Positions 16,870-26,008 of a stretch of 64,000 nucleotides of DNA are shown here, piece after piece. The translations under genes and the position numbers were made by a program. The first letter of the stretch is position 1; the number at the start of each line of letters is the position of its first letter. The notes under the pieces were generated by a model that saw only the letters and a program-made list of their open reading frames with translations, searched no databases and was not told the DNA's origin. Source of the stretch: JANWVO01 sp964458495 (GTDB taxonomy: Bacteria; Acidobacteriota; Terriglobia; Bryobacterales; Bryobacteraceae). The stretch lies in NCBI GenBank assembly GCA_964458495.1, contig CAYWJB010000006.1, forward strand, positions 174,664 through 238,663. Reading direction: 5' to 3'.

Positions 16870-16901
16870 CCTTCGCGGATTTGGGGCGGAAAGGAGGATT
16901 T

Positions 16902-19900
16902 ATGCCCCGCTGGATACCAAGTCGTGTGTCTGTTCTTTGTTTGCTGGCGGCTGTGGCCGTCCAGCCGGTCTGGGGACAAGGGTCGGATCTGGGAACCGTC
17001 CGCGGCGCAGTGATCGACCAGAGCGGCGCCCGGATTCCGAATGCGGTCGTTTCGATTACGGACGTTGCCACCTTTGGCACCCGAAAACTCACCACGAACG
17101 AAGTGGGCGAATTCGAAGCCACCGGGCTGAAGTCGGGCACATACAGGGTGACGTTCGAAGCCAAGGGTTTCAACAGACTTGAGGTGGCGTCGGTGGTGTT
17201 GCGCCCGGGAGACACGATTCGCGTCGACGGACGCCTCGAGATCAGCCGGGCGAGCGAAATCATGACCGTCACCGAAGTCGCGCCCGTGATCCAGACGGAG
17301 AATCCCACGGTGGGAGCGACGCTGGACAACGAGCAGGTGACGTCGTTGCCGCGAGACAGCCGCGATTACACGTCGTTCCTCTACCTGAGTCCAAACATCA
17401 CGCAAGGTCCGACGGACGGCAGTTTCAAATTCCTGGGCGCGCAGAGCTACGGCGCCAGCTTCTCGCTGGACGGGCAGCGCACCAACGGCGGCGTGTTCGG
17501 GGAACCGACGACGAGCCAGCCTTCGCTGGAAACGATCGGGGAGCTGACCGTGCTGTCCAATACTTTCACTGCCGAGTATGCCGGCATCGCCAATATCCGT
17601 TTGACGACCAGGCGGGGAGGCACCGCTTACCGCGGCTCGCTTTTTTACGACAACAGAAACTCGGCGCTGGCGGCCTGGAGCCTGAATGACAAGAACGCTG
17701 CGGCCGCGTTTACGCCCACGCCTGCGCAATCTGAATACCCGTATCCGCGTTTCAACCAGAACGAGTTCGGCGGCTCCTTCGGCGGCCCTGTGCCGAAGGT
17801 GAAGAACACGTACTTTTTCATGGCTTACGAAAGGCTTTTACGCAACAGCCCTGTATTCATCCGCAACACCCGGCTGCCGCATCCCACGCTGCTGGCGGGC
17901 GACTTCACCCGCGTGAACGATTCCATCAAGCCATTGGTGCCTGCCGCCGTGACACTCTCGCCGGCGGAAATCGCCCAGAACACGCTGAACGGCGCCGGCG
18001 CGCGGTTCACCACGATTCCGCAGCGCCTGCTGAATCCGGTCACCCAGAAACTCATCCAGCTCTACTTCCCCCCTGCGAGCCCGGACGCGCCGATCAACCC
18101 GGCCAACGGGCGCCTGGCGGAGTACGCCACCAACATCCCCGGCACCAACCGGCGCCACCTTGGGACTCTTCGGCTCGACCATGATTTCCGGGAGAAGGAC
18201 CGCATGTATGTGGTCTACAACGCGCAAAGCCAGAGTTACGCCACCAGCGCGGTGGTCGCCCCGTTCGTCAACCTCGGCCTGACGCAGAACGACCGCCGCA
18301 ACGACACGCTCTCGATCTCCGAGATCCATCTGTTCGCGCCCACCGTGGTCAATGAAGTCCGGGGCGGTTTCAACCGGGTGCCCTGGCTCCGCCACAGCAA
18401 CCACCGCCTTCGCGAGTTTCTCCGCAGCATCGGTTTCGACGATTCCGACATCGCGGCATACGGCGCCGTCGTCGGCGAGTCCGTGCTGGACACTTACGGC
18501 CACCCGGCCATCAACATCGGCAGCGCGTTCCAGGCGCTCACCAACGGCGGCAGAAACACATACCGGCCGCTCGACCAGAAGCTGATCACCTTCGGGGATA
18601 CCATCACATGGCTGCGTGGCAAGCACACGTTCAAGGCGGGCGCCGACTGGGTCCGCAACGCCGCCGTGGACGGCTTCACCAGCGGGCGCGGCAGCCCGCG
18701 CGGCGTCATCAACTACAGCGGCGCGGGCACCGATCCGCTGGCGAGGTTCCTGATGGGCCTGCCCGCCAACACGGTCACCTTCGTCAACAAATTCCGGCCG
18801 CCGATGGACGTCCACAACTGGGAGCACGGCTATTTCTTCCAGGACGACTTCAAGGTCCACCCCCGGCTCACGCTCAACCTCGGAATCCGGTATGAGATCA
18901 TCTCGCCGTTCACCGAGAACAACGACCTGCTGGTGAACTTCGACCCTGACTATGTCAGTCCGGAAGGAAAGAAGGGCCGCTTCGTGGTGCCGTCGCGCAA
19001 GACGCTGGAATACATCGACCCGCGGTTCCTGGCCTACGGCGTGGTGACCGCCGAAGAGGCAGGCGTGCCGCGGACCCTGGTCCGCACCGATTACGGCAGC
19101 ATTGCGCCCCGGCTCGGCGTGGCCTGGCGCGTGACCGGCAAGACCGTTCTGCGCGGCGGTTACGGCCTGTTCTACCCGACGGCGGCGGCGCAGGGCATCC
19201 GCGACCCGCTGGCCACCAACTCCTTCCAGGTTGGCCTGACGAAGCGGGCCACGGACACCGCCCCCCTGTCCGGCTGGCCCGGCTTCGTGCACGGCACCAG
19301 CCCGTTGACAGGCGGGGCGCTGAGCGCATTGAGCGGCATCATCTCGGCAAACTGGGTGCCTTTCGGGCTCAAACAGCCGCGCATCCACCAATACAATGTG
19401 ACCTTCGAGCGGGAGATCGGCTGGCAGATGGGCATCCGTGTGTCTTACCTCGGCACGCTGATGCGCCGCCTCATCTCCGGTTACGACGCCAACATGCTGC
19501 CACCGAGCGACAAGCCCTTCGCCACCACCATCGGCGATGGCGTGACGCCCTGCACTCCCGATGACTATGACTGCGATTATTCCGACGCCGACCGGCTGCG
19601 GATGCCCTATCCCGACCTGGGCACTTACATGACCGCCTTCAAGAACTTCGGGCACGGCCGCAGCAACGCGCTCCAACTCGAAGTGAACCGCCGGTTCTCG
19701 GGCGGGCTGACGTTCAACGCCTCCTACACTCTGCTGGATCAGAAGTCGACGGCGCCCGACACGGGGAATTCCAGCCTCGGGGGGACTGCTTACAACCAGT
19801 TCGACCCGAATTCCGATTACGGCATGGACGCCTTCACCTCCCGCCACCGCTTCATCGCCTATGGCGTGGCGCAGTTGCCCTTCGGCAGAGGCGCCCGCTT

Positions 19901-20519
19901 CGGTTCGCGCATTCCGCGCGCCTTGGACTATGTCGCCGGCGGCTGGGAGATCGCCTGGCAAACCTTCGTCAAGTCCGGAACCGGCTTCACGCCGTTCTGG
20001 ATCTGCGACAACTGCGACCCGATCATGCCCGGCAATGTCGGCTCAGGCTCTCTGGACGCCACGGGCGGGTTCTACGGCACGACCCTTCGCCCCCTGGTAG
20101 TCGGCAACCCGAATGTCAAGAGCGGTGACCGCATCTGGAACCCGGATGCATTCGACCTCATGCCCATGGGCGCGGACCTGTTCTCCAATCCGAAGGTGGC
20201 CGTGCGCAACATGCTCTCCGGCCCCTCTACCTCGGGCCTCAACGTGGGCGTCAAGAAGGCGTTCGCGTTCGGCGAAAGCGTGCGCGCGGAACTCGGTGCG
20301 GATTTCAACAACGTCCTGAACCATCCGCTAAAGGCGCCGGACAACTACGACATCGGTGCGCTGGGCACGTTCACGCTGAAAGTCAACCCGGTTACTCTCC
20401 AGCCGGAGATCCAGGACTACCAGCGGAACCCGGATTTCGGCCGGCTGATCGCCAGCTACCCGCAGGAGGGCGTCGACAGCCGTCGCATCGTGCGCCTGCG
20501 CCTCCGCATCACATTCTGA
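16902..20519 (+). CDS. TonB-dependent receptor, Oar-like, with carboxypeptidase-regulatory domain
   Basis: A 1205-residue outer-membrane protein. Signal peptide residues 1-26 (cleavage after VWGQ); a CarboxypepD_reg-like beta-sandwich about 30-110 (GTVRGAVIDQSGARIPNA); a plug region about 115-230; then a large barrel ending in RLRLRITF with terminal Phe. Proteins of this kind are multiplied in Acidobacteriota and Myxococcota; they are presumed to import large substrates or act in surface interactions, energised by TonB. AAGGAGG lies 5 bp before the ATG. No adjacent TonB/ExbBD or SusD-like gene indicates the substrate. A second receptor of nearly equal length lies at 29533. Confidence 0.9.
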   Translation: MPRWIPSRVSVLCLLAAVAVQPVWGQGSDLGTVRGAVIDQSGARIPNAVVSITDVATFGTRKLTTNEVGEFEATGLKSGTYRVTFEAKGFNRLEVASVVLRPGDTIRVDGRLEISRASEIMTVTEVAPVIQTENPTVGATLDNEQVTSLPRDSRDYTSFLYLSPNITQGPTDGSFKFLGAQSYGASFSLDGQRTNGGVFGEPTTSQPSLETIGELTVLSNTFTAEYAGIANIRLTTRRGGTAYRGSLFYDNRNSALAAWSLNDKNAAAAFTPTPAQSEYPYPRFNQNEFGGSFGGPVPKVKNTYFFMAYERLLRNSPVFIRNTRLPHPTLLAGDFTRVNDSIKPLVPAAVTLSPAEIAQNTLNGAGARFTTIPQRLLNPVTQKLIQLYFPPASPDAPINPANGRLAEYATNIPGTNRRHLGTLRLDHDFREKDRMYVVYNAQSQSYATSAVVAPFVNLGLTQNDRRNDTLSISEIHLFAPTVVNEVRGGFNRVPWLRHSNHRLREFLRSIGFDDSDIAAYGAVVGESVLDTYGHPAINIGSAFQALTNGGRNTYRPLDQKLITFGDTITWLRGKHTFKAGADWVRNAAVDGFTSGRGSPRGVINYSGAGTDPLARFLMGLPANTVTFVNKFRPPMDVHNWEHGYFFQDDFKVHPRLTLNLGIRYEIISPFTENNDLLVNFDPDYVSPEGKKGRFVVPSRKTLEYIDPRFLAYGVVTAEEAGVPRTLVRTDYGSIAPRLGVAWRVTGKTVLRGGYGLFYPTAAAQGIRDPLATNSFQVGLTKRATDTAPLSGWPGFVHGTSPLTGGALSALSGIISANWVPFGLKQPRIHQYNVTFEREIGWQMGIRVSYLGTLMRRLISGYDANMLPPSDKPFATTIGDGVTPCTPDDYDCDYSDADRLRMPYPDLGTYMTAFKNFGHGRSNALQLEVNRRFSGGLTFNASYTLLDQKSTAPDTGNSSLGGTAYNQFDPNSDYGMDAFTSRHRFIAYGVAQLPFGRGARFGSRIPRALDYVAGGWEIAWQTFVKSGTGFTPFWICDNCDPIMPGNVGSGSLDATGGFYGTTLRPLVVGNPNVKSGDRIWNPDAFDLMPMGADLFSNPKVAVRNMLSGPSTSGLNVGVKKAFAFGESVRAELGADFNNVLNHPLKAPDNYDIGALGTFTLKVNPVTLQPEIQDYQRNPDFGRLIASYPQEGVDSRRIVRLRLRITF

Positions 20520-20544
20520 GCCCGCTGGACGCGCTGCAGCGGGC
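20520..20544 (+). terminator. Hairpin directly after receptor 1
   Basis: GCCCGCTG-N9-CAGCGGGC, an 8-bp perfect stem starting at the base after the stop. No T tract follows. Confidence 0.4.
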
Positions 20545-20952
20545 AGATTGAGACATCCTGCCCGGCGGGAGTGTGCTGGCGCGCCATCCTGACGTGAATT
20601 CACAGTCCGCCCTGAAATTCAGTGGCTTTGCGGCACACCTGATTTTCCGGATAGTTCTAGGACGTGGCTGTGCAGACGGTCAGAATCTCCCGCGGTCGGC
20701 TGGAGCGCTCCGGGGGCCGCGGAGAACCGCTGCACAGCGCAGGTGGACGCGCCCGGCTCGAACGCCTCGAAACGGGACCCGGCTTCGACTGTCGTGTTGC
20801 GGCGCACACGGACGCACCAGGGAACGAACGCCGCGCCCGGTTCCGGGTTCGCTTGCGCGAGAGCTGCGGCTTTCGCCTTGCGCCTGCGGCTTGCGCGTTT
20901 TGCCGGGTGAGCCTTGGGGACTCGGCCGCCATGGCCCGCGCCCTCCGGGGAT
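20545..20952. other. Intergenic stretch with no recognised gene
   Basis: About 410 bp between two convergent genes. Frames here have atypical, Arg/Ser-rich translations and no Shine-Dalgarno site. Nothing else was identified. Confidence 0.35.
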
Positions 20953-21642
20953 CTATTCCCCGTCGAGGCTCGTTGAGGGCGGCCCGGCAGGTGAGGGAAG
21001 GGTTCGGCAAAGGAGTTCGAGGCGGGCGAGGCGTTCTTCGTGTAGACGGAGTTGCTGTTCGAGTGCGGCGAGTCGAGCTGCAAGTGGATCAGGCGCCGGC
21101 GCATGCGGGGCGGGCGGCTCCTCTGGCGCGCCGGAGGCTTCCACGCCGCCGCAAAGCAGGTGCGCCCAGCGCGTTTCCTTCATTCCGGGCTGGCGGGGGA
21201 GCTGGCGTACGAGCGGGGCGGGTTCGCGTTCGGAGAGGCGGCGGAGGGCAGTGTGCACGCTGTCGAGATCGGCGAAATCATAGAGACGGTCGGCGCGGGT
21301 GCGGAGTTCGCCCGGCGTCTGGGGTCCGCGCAGCAAGAGCACAGTGAGCACAGCCTGCTCGCTGCGGCGGAGCTCGAGCTTTTCGACGAGGAGGTGGCCG
21401 TACTTGGCCACCCGGCTCCCCGGCTCGAGAACCTCCTGCGCCCATCCTTTTTCTTCAAGTGCGGCGAGCGCCGAGCGCACGCTGGCTTCGTCGTATTGCA
21501 CCACCGGCTCGCGGTTCGTTTTCTGGTTGCAGGCGTTCACCAGCGCGTTAAGAGACAGCGGGTAGTATTCGGGCGTGGCGAGGTCCTTTTCCGAGAGCGA
21601 ACCGAGCACGCGCGCCTGGACCGGATCGAGATCGAAAACCAT
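20953..21642 (-). CDS. yceH: YceH family (UPF0502/DUF480) protein
   Basis: A 229-residue protein. Residues 1-160 follow the YceH pattern of two winged-helix domains: ARVLGSLSEKDLATPEYYPL, then ACNQKTNREPVV near 40, then LLRGPQTPGELRTRADRLY near 105. The C-terminus adds a Pro/Ala linker and a Leu/Arg coiled coil (LAALEQQLRLHEERLARLE). The start was set at 21642 because GGGGAGG lies 9 bp before it, whereas it abuts the alternative ATG at 21651. The biological role is not established; the fold suggests DNA binding. Confidence 0.88.
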   Translation of the reverse strand: MVFDLDPVQARVLGSLSEKDLATPEYYPLSLNALVNACNQKTNREPVVQYDEASVRSALAALEEKGWAQEVLEPGSRVAKYGHLLVEKLELRRSEQAVLTVLLLRGPQTPGELRTRADRLYDFADLDSVHTALRRLSEREPAPLVRQLPRQPGMKETRWAHLLCGGVEASGAPEEPPAPHAPAPDPLAARLAALEQQLRLHEERLARLELLCRTLPSPAGPPSTSLDGE

Positions 21643-21751
21643 GCCGGGCATCCTCCCCCATTGCTATTGGAGCAGAACGGACGCGCCGTGCGCCGGCAGG
21701 GAGCGGCAGGGGCTGCCGCAGCTGCGTGCGGTATCATACGCTTGTTGCGGT

Positions 21752-22603
21752 ATGGCCACGCTGGGCGAGCGGCTGCGCGAGGAACGCGAGAGGCGGGGAC
21801 TCTCGATCGAGGAGCTGGCGAAACAGACGCGCATCAGCGCCCGGTTTTTCGAGGCCATCGAGCGGGACGACGCCTCGGCGCTGCCGAGCGGTTTTTTTTA
21901 CCGGAGCTTCGTGCGGCAGTACGCGCGGATGCTGGATCTCCCGGAAGACGCTTACCGGGGCGAGATCGAAAGAAGCCTGGCGGAGGAATCCGGCAAGCCA
22001 TACACTGTGCCGGAGCGGCACATCGATGTTCCCCCGATGCCCACGGCGAGGCGCAACCGCAAGGAAGAGGCCGTTTGGTGGGCGGTGCGCGCGGGCGGGC
22101 TGGTCCTGGCGCTGGCGCTGTGCACTGCGGTTTATGTCGGCTGGGAGCGGTGGAAAGTGTCGCAGCCTGCGCCTGTGGCGGTGCGCCCGGCGGCGGAGGA
22201 GCCACCGGCGAAGCCTGAGGCGGCGCCGCCGCAGATGCAGGCCGGGGTGCAGGCGGAGACGCTCACGCCTGCTGCGGCGCCGCTCGTTTCAGGCGGGTCG
22301 GTGCGAGTGATCCTGCGGGCGTCGGAACTGAGCTGGGTGGGCGTCTGGCAGGGCAGGAAATTCCTGTACGGAGACCTGATGCGGGCCGGCGAGGTGCGGG
22401 GGTTCGGGGGCGATGACGTGCTGAGGGTGAAGATCGGCAACGCGGGGGCGGTTTCGGTGGAGTGGAACGGCCAGGCGCTGCCTCCATTCGGGCCGCGCGG
22501 GCAGGTGCGCACGGTGGAGTTCCGCCCGGACCGCTACGACGTGATCCAGCCGGCCGGGCGGCAGGAGACCGAGGAGACGCCGCCCAACGGCGGCGCTCCC
22601 TGA
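21752..22603 (+). CDS. RodZ-like protein: HTH, membrane span, DUF4115
   Basis: A 283-residue protein with the RodZ plan: an N-terminal Xre/Cro-like HTH (LGERLREERERRGLSIEELA), one transmembrane span near residues 112-132, a Pro/Ala linker and a C-terminal beta domain (RVILRASELSWVGVWQGRK) of the DUF4115 kind. In model bacteria RodZ links MreB to the cell wall and controls rod shape. No mreBCD genes are in the window. It ends 8 bp before the CNNM gene and probably shares its transcript. It starts 109 bp from the divergent yceH start. Confidence 0.8.
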   Translation: MATLGERLREERERRGLSIEELAKQTRISARFFEAIERDDASALPSGFFYRSFVRQYARMLDLPEDAYRGEIERSLAEESGKPYTVPERHIDVPPMPTARRNRKEEAVWWAVRAGGLVLALALCTAVYVGWERWKVSQPAPVAVRPAAEEPPAKPEAAPPQMQAGVQAETLTPAAAPLVSGGSVRVILRASELSWVGVWQGRKFLYGDLMRAGEVRGFGGDDVLRVKIGNAGAVSVEWNGQALPPFGPRGQVRTVEFRPDRYDVIQPAGRQETEETPPNGGAP

Positions 22604-22611
22604 ACCCGGGG

Positions 22612-23961
22612 ATGGAAGGCGACGCCCACTACGGATACCGGCTGCTGGCGATGGTGCTGGTGGTTGGCGCCAACGCCTTTCTGGCGGCGGCGGAGATCTC
22701 GCTCGTGTCGATGCGCCGCTCGAAGCTGAGCCAGCTGTGCGAGGAAGGGCATGTGGGGGCGAAGGCGGCGGCGGCGCTGCTGGAGAACCCGGAGCGGCTG
22801 CTTTCGGTGATTCAGGTGGGGGTGACGCTGACGAGCCTCTGCCTGGGGTGGCTGGGCGAGCAGACGCTGCACAGCCTGTTTCTCAAGCTGCTGGCTCCGG
22901 CGGTGACGCCCGCCACCTCGGCCGCGCTGAGCGTGTTCAGCGTGGGGTTGGCCTTCCTGCTGATGACCTACATGCACGTGGTGTTCGGCGAGGTGGCGCC
23001 GAAGAACCTGGGCATGGAGCGCGCAGAGCGGGTGGCGGTGATCGTGGCGCCGCCGCTGCTGGTCTTCTACCGGCTGGTCGAGCCGTTCGTGTGGGTGCTG
23101 GAGCGGTCGTCTGCGGCGGTGTCGAGGCTGCTGGGCGTGCGCGGGCAGCCCGCGGGCGCCCACTCGGCGGAGGAGCTGAAGTTCGTGCTGGAGTCCAGCC
23201 GCGCCGCGGGGCACCTGGGCGAGTTCGAAGAGGAGGCCATGATCCGCCTGGTGGAGTTGCAGGAGTACAGCGCGCGGGAAGTCATGGTGCCGCGGAGCCG
23301 GATCGCGACGGTGGAGGCGGAAGCCGACATCGACGAAGTGCTGCAGAAAGTGAGCGAGACGCGTTATTCGCGGCTCCCCGTGGTGGAGAGGGGCAACGAG
23401 AATCCGATCGGGTTCGTGCATGTGAAGGACGTCCTGGACGTCTGGGCGCAGAGGAGGCAGTCGAACCTGCGGAGGCGGCCGGTGGAGCCGTTCTCCCTGA
23501 GGAAGATCCTGCGGCGGGCCCCGATCGTGCCGGAGTCCCGGCCCCTGCCGCTGTTGTTGCAGGACCTGAGGGAGCAGCACGCGCATCTGGCGTTCCTGGT
23601 GGACGAGTTCGGGACGGTGTCGGGAATGGTGAGCCTGGAGGATATATTCGAGCAGATTTTCGGAGAAATTGAAGACGAATTCGATCAGAAACTGGATCTT
23701 GATTCGGGGGAATCCGCTGCTTTCGAAGTAGAGGGAACGATTCCTATCCGGGATCTGGAAATGCAATACGGGATCGAATTGCCGGCCGAGGGGGATTACG
23801 AGACGCTGGCCGGATATCTGATGTACCGGCTCGGGCGGATTCCCCGGCCGGGGGACGTGGTGGAGCACGGCGGGCGCCGCTTCCGCGTAGAGGAGATGGA
23901 GTTCAACCGGATCGTGCGCGTGCACGTCGAGAGGTCTCATCCGCCTGCGGCGGAGTCCTAG
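22612..23961 (+). CDS. CNNM/CorC family transporter (DUF21, CBS pair, CorC_HlyC)
   Basis: A 449-residue membrane protein. An N-terminal DUF21 transmembrane domain (about 1-185, with NAFLAAAEISLVSMRRSKL) is followed by a paired CBS module (VMVPRSRIATVEAEADIDE, then FLVDEFGTVSGMVSLEDI) and a C-terminal CorC_HlyC domain. Members export Mg2+ or Co2+ or support haemolysin-like phenotypes; the CBS pair senses nucleotides. It is translated 8 bp after the RodZ-like gene. The metal specificity is not evident from the sequence. Confidence 0.88.
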   Translation: MEGDAHYGYRLLAMVLVVGANAFLAAAEISLVSMRRSKLSQLCEEGHVGAKAAAALLENPERLLSVIQVGVTLTSLCLGWLGEQTLHSLFLKLLAPAVTPATSAALSVFSVGLAFLLMTYMHVVFGEVAPKNLGMERAERVAVIVAPPLLVFYRLVEPFVWVLERSSAAVSRLLGVRGQPAGAHSAEELKFVLESSRAAGHLGEFEEEAMIRLVELQEYSAREVMVPRSRIATVEAEADIDEVLQKVSETRYSRLPVVERGNENPIGFVHVKDVLDVWAQRRQSNLRRRPVEPFSLRKILRRAPIVPESRPLPLLLQDLREQHAHLAFLVDEFGTVSGMVSLEDIFEQIFGEIEDEFDQKLDLDSGESAAFEVEGTIPIRDLEMQYGIELPAEGDYETLAGYLMYRLGRIPRPGDVVEHGGRRFRVEEMEFNRIVRVHVERSHPPAAES

Positions 23962-23967
23962 CGGGCC

Positions 23968-25176
23968 TCAGCGGGGGCCGCCCGCCTGTGCAGCCGCGCC
24001 GGCGCCGAGGATCTTCTCCACCTCGCGGCGGAGGGGCCCCGTCGCTTTGGAGAAGATCATCTTGTAGGCCCGGCAGAAGTAGTCGAGATCGGAGAAATTG
24101 CGGCGCGGGCCGTGGCGGAACTTCGGGCAGCCTCCGTGGCAGATCGCCTGGTATTCACAAACGCGGCACTCGTCATGAGGAAGCGTCTTGTTGGCGGCGA
24201 ACTGGTACCGGCGCTGGCGGCGGGCGATTTCCGGAAACGAATCGACAGTAATATTGCCCAATTTCCAGGATGATTCGACGAAGAAGTCGCACGGATAAAC
24301 GTCGCCGTTGTACTCGACGACGACGTAACTGTCGCAGGTTTCGTGCATGGTGCAGGAGCCGGGCTTCATGCCGGCGAGCGCTTCGGCGAGGTTGTCGAAG
24401 AAGCGGATACGCACCTTGCGCCGGTCGGGCCACCACGCGTCGAACATCTCGCAGAGGAAGCGCCCGTACTGCTCCGGCGTGATGGTGAATGGCATGGGCG
24501 AGCCATCGGCGTGGAATTCGGCCAGCGGGATGAACTGCAGGTGATCCGCGCCGATGGAGCGGAAGAAGCGGTACAGCTCGCGGGGCTTTTCCACGTTGGC
24601 CTGTGACAACACGCAGAGGATGTTGAACTCCGCGCGGTGCTTTTGCATCCGCTCGACGGCGTCCATGACCTTGCGCCACGTCGGATGCCCGGCGCGGTTG
24701 AAGCGGTAGCGGTCGTGGATGTGTTCAGGACCGTCTAGAGAGATGCCGGCGAGGAACTGGTACCGGCGCAAGAACTCGCACCACGCGTCGTCAAGCAGCA
24801 CGGCGTTGGTCTGGATGGAATTGGAGACGGTGTGGCCGGGGCGCCCGTAGCTTTGCTGCAACTCGACCAGCTTTTCGAAGAAGGCAAGACCGGCGAGGGT
24901 CGGCTCGCCGCCCTGAAAGGCGAAGATCGAGGCCGGGTAGCTGTAGAAGAGGAATCCGTCCACGAGGCGTTCGAGCACATCGGCGGGCATGATGCGGGCG
25001 GGCAGGTCCTTGTACGGGTCGGCTTCCCGGTCAAGGTAAAAGCAGTATTCGCAGTCGAGGTTGCAGACGGCGGATGCGGGCTTGATGAGGAGGGAGCTGA
25101 TGCGCGGAGCCTGGCCTGAAATACTGGTGGTCGGATACGCCGTTCCAACGATGGGGAACGGATTCCCGGCTTGCAT
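23968..25176 (-). CDS. Radical SAM/SPASM protein, anaerobic sulfatase-maturating enzyme type
   Basis: A 402-residue Fe-S enzyme. The radical SAM cluster motif is CNLDCEYC (Cys38, Cys42, Cys45), followed by FQGGEPTLAG and ISLDGPEHIHDRYR. The C-terminal SPASM region has clustered Cys (SCTMHETC, YPCDFF, CRVCEYQAICHGGCPK) for auxiliary 4Fe-4S clusters. This order matches anSME, which converts Cys or Ser of sulfatases to formylglycine; no sulfatase lies in the window, so its target is elsewhere. Only 17 bp separate its start from the divergent AlkD-like start. Confidence 0.88.
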   Translation of the reverse strand: MQAGNPFPIVGTAYPTTSISGQAPRISSLLIKPASAVCNLDCEYCFYLDREADPYKDLPARIMPADVLERLVDGFLFYSYPASIFAFQGGEPTLAGLAFFEKLVELQQSYGRPGHTVSNSIQTNAVLLDDAWCEFLRRYQFLAGISLDGPEHIHDRYRFNRAGHPTWRKVMDAVERMQKHRAEFNILCVLSQANVEKPRELYRFFRSIGADHLQFIPLAEFHADGSPMPFTITPEQYGRFLCEMFDAWWPDRRKVRIRFFDNLAEALAGMKPGSCTMHETCDSYVVVEYNGDVYPCDFFVESSWKLGNITVDSFPEIARRQRRYQFAANKTLPHDECRVCEYQAICHGGCPKFRHGPRRNFSDLDYFCRAYKMIFSKATGPLRREVEKILGAGAAAQAGGPR

Positions 25177-25193
25177 AAGGGGAGTTTAGCATC

Positions 25194-25961
25194 ATGACCG
25201 CCGAAGCGATGGTGAAGCGGATCGACGGCTGGCTCCGGGAGCGGGCCGACGCGGAATTCGGCGCCGGACAGCGCCGGTTCTTTCAGCACGAAGTGGCGTC
25301 GTACGGGACGCGCGGGGACGCCGTGCGGGAGGTCGCCCGGCTGGTCTACGGCGAGGTGAAGACGTGGGCGCCCGAGCAGCGCCAGGAACTGATGGAGCGG
25401 CTGTGGAAGCTGGGAAGGCTGGAAAGCGGCGCGGTGGTTTGCCATGTGATGCGCCGCTTTGCGCGCGGCTTCGGGCGGAGGGAGTTCGAGCTGTTCGAGC
25501 GCTGGCTGGAGGACCATGTCCGGAACTGGGCGCACACCGACGGCGTCGCTTCGTGGCTGGTGGCTGGATGCCTCGCACGCGACGAACGGCTGCTGGCCCG
25601 AGTATGGGGGTGGACGGATTCGCCCAACCGGTGGAAGCGCCGCGCCGCGGCGGTGTCGTTGTTGCAGGAGGCGAAGCAGGGAAGACAAACGGAGTTCGTG
25701 CTGCGGGTGGCGAAGAAGCTGCTGCCGGACAGGGACGGCATGGTAGAGAAAGGCGTCGGCTGGCTGCTGAAGGAAGCCTACCCGCGCCGCCCGGCGGAAG
25801 TCGTGCGGTTCCTGGTGGAAGAAGGGATGCGGGCATCCCGGCTGACGCTCCGCTACGCGGCGGAGAAAATGACCGCAGCAGACCGCCGGCGCGTGCTGGG
25901 CGGCGGCGCCGGAGAAAAGAGTGCGAGGAAGCGGGGCGGCAGGGCGAAACCGGATTCGTGA
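25194..25961 (+). CDS. DNA alkylation repair protein, AlkD-like HEAT repeat glycosylase
   Basis: A 255-residue all-helical protein. Repeats such as LVYGEVKTWAPEQRQELMER and DRMVEKGVGWLLKEAYPR-like segments follow the AlkD/AlkC HEAT pattern; the WTDSPNRWKRRAAAVSLL block carries the Trp/Asp/Arg residues that contact the flipped base in AlkD. It removes N3/N7-alkylated purines in homologues. AAGGGGAG lies in the 17-bp gap with the divergent radical SAM gene. The C-terminus is Lys/Arg-rich. Confidence 0.82.
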   Translation: MTAEAMVKRIDGWLRERADAEFGAGQRRFFQHEVASYGTRGDAVREVARLVYGEVKTWAPEQRQELMERLWKLGRLESGAVVCHVMRRFARGFGRREFELFERWLEDHVRNWAHTDGVASWLVAGCLARDERLLARVWGWTDSPNRWKRRAAAVSLLQEAKQGRQTEFVLRVAKKLLPDRDGMVEKGVGWLLKEAYPRRPAEVVRFLVEEGMRASRLTLRYAAEKMTAADRRRVLGGGAGEKSARKRGGRAKPDS

Positions 25962-26008
25962 CCTCTGTTGCGGCCCTGCCGCCGCGCGCGGTGGATGGGG
26001 TGTGTGTC

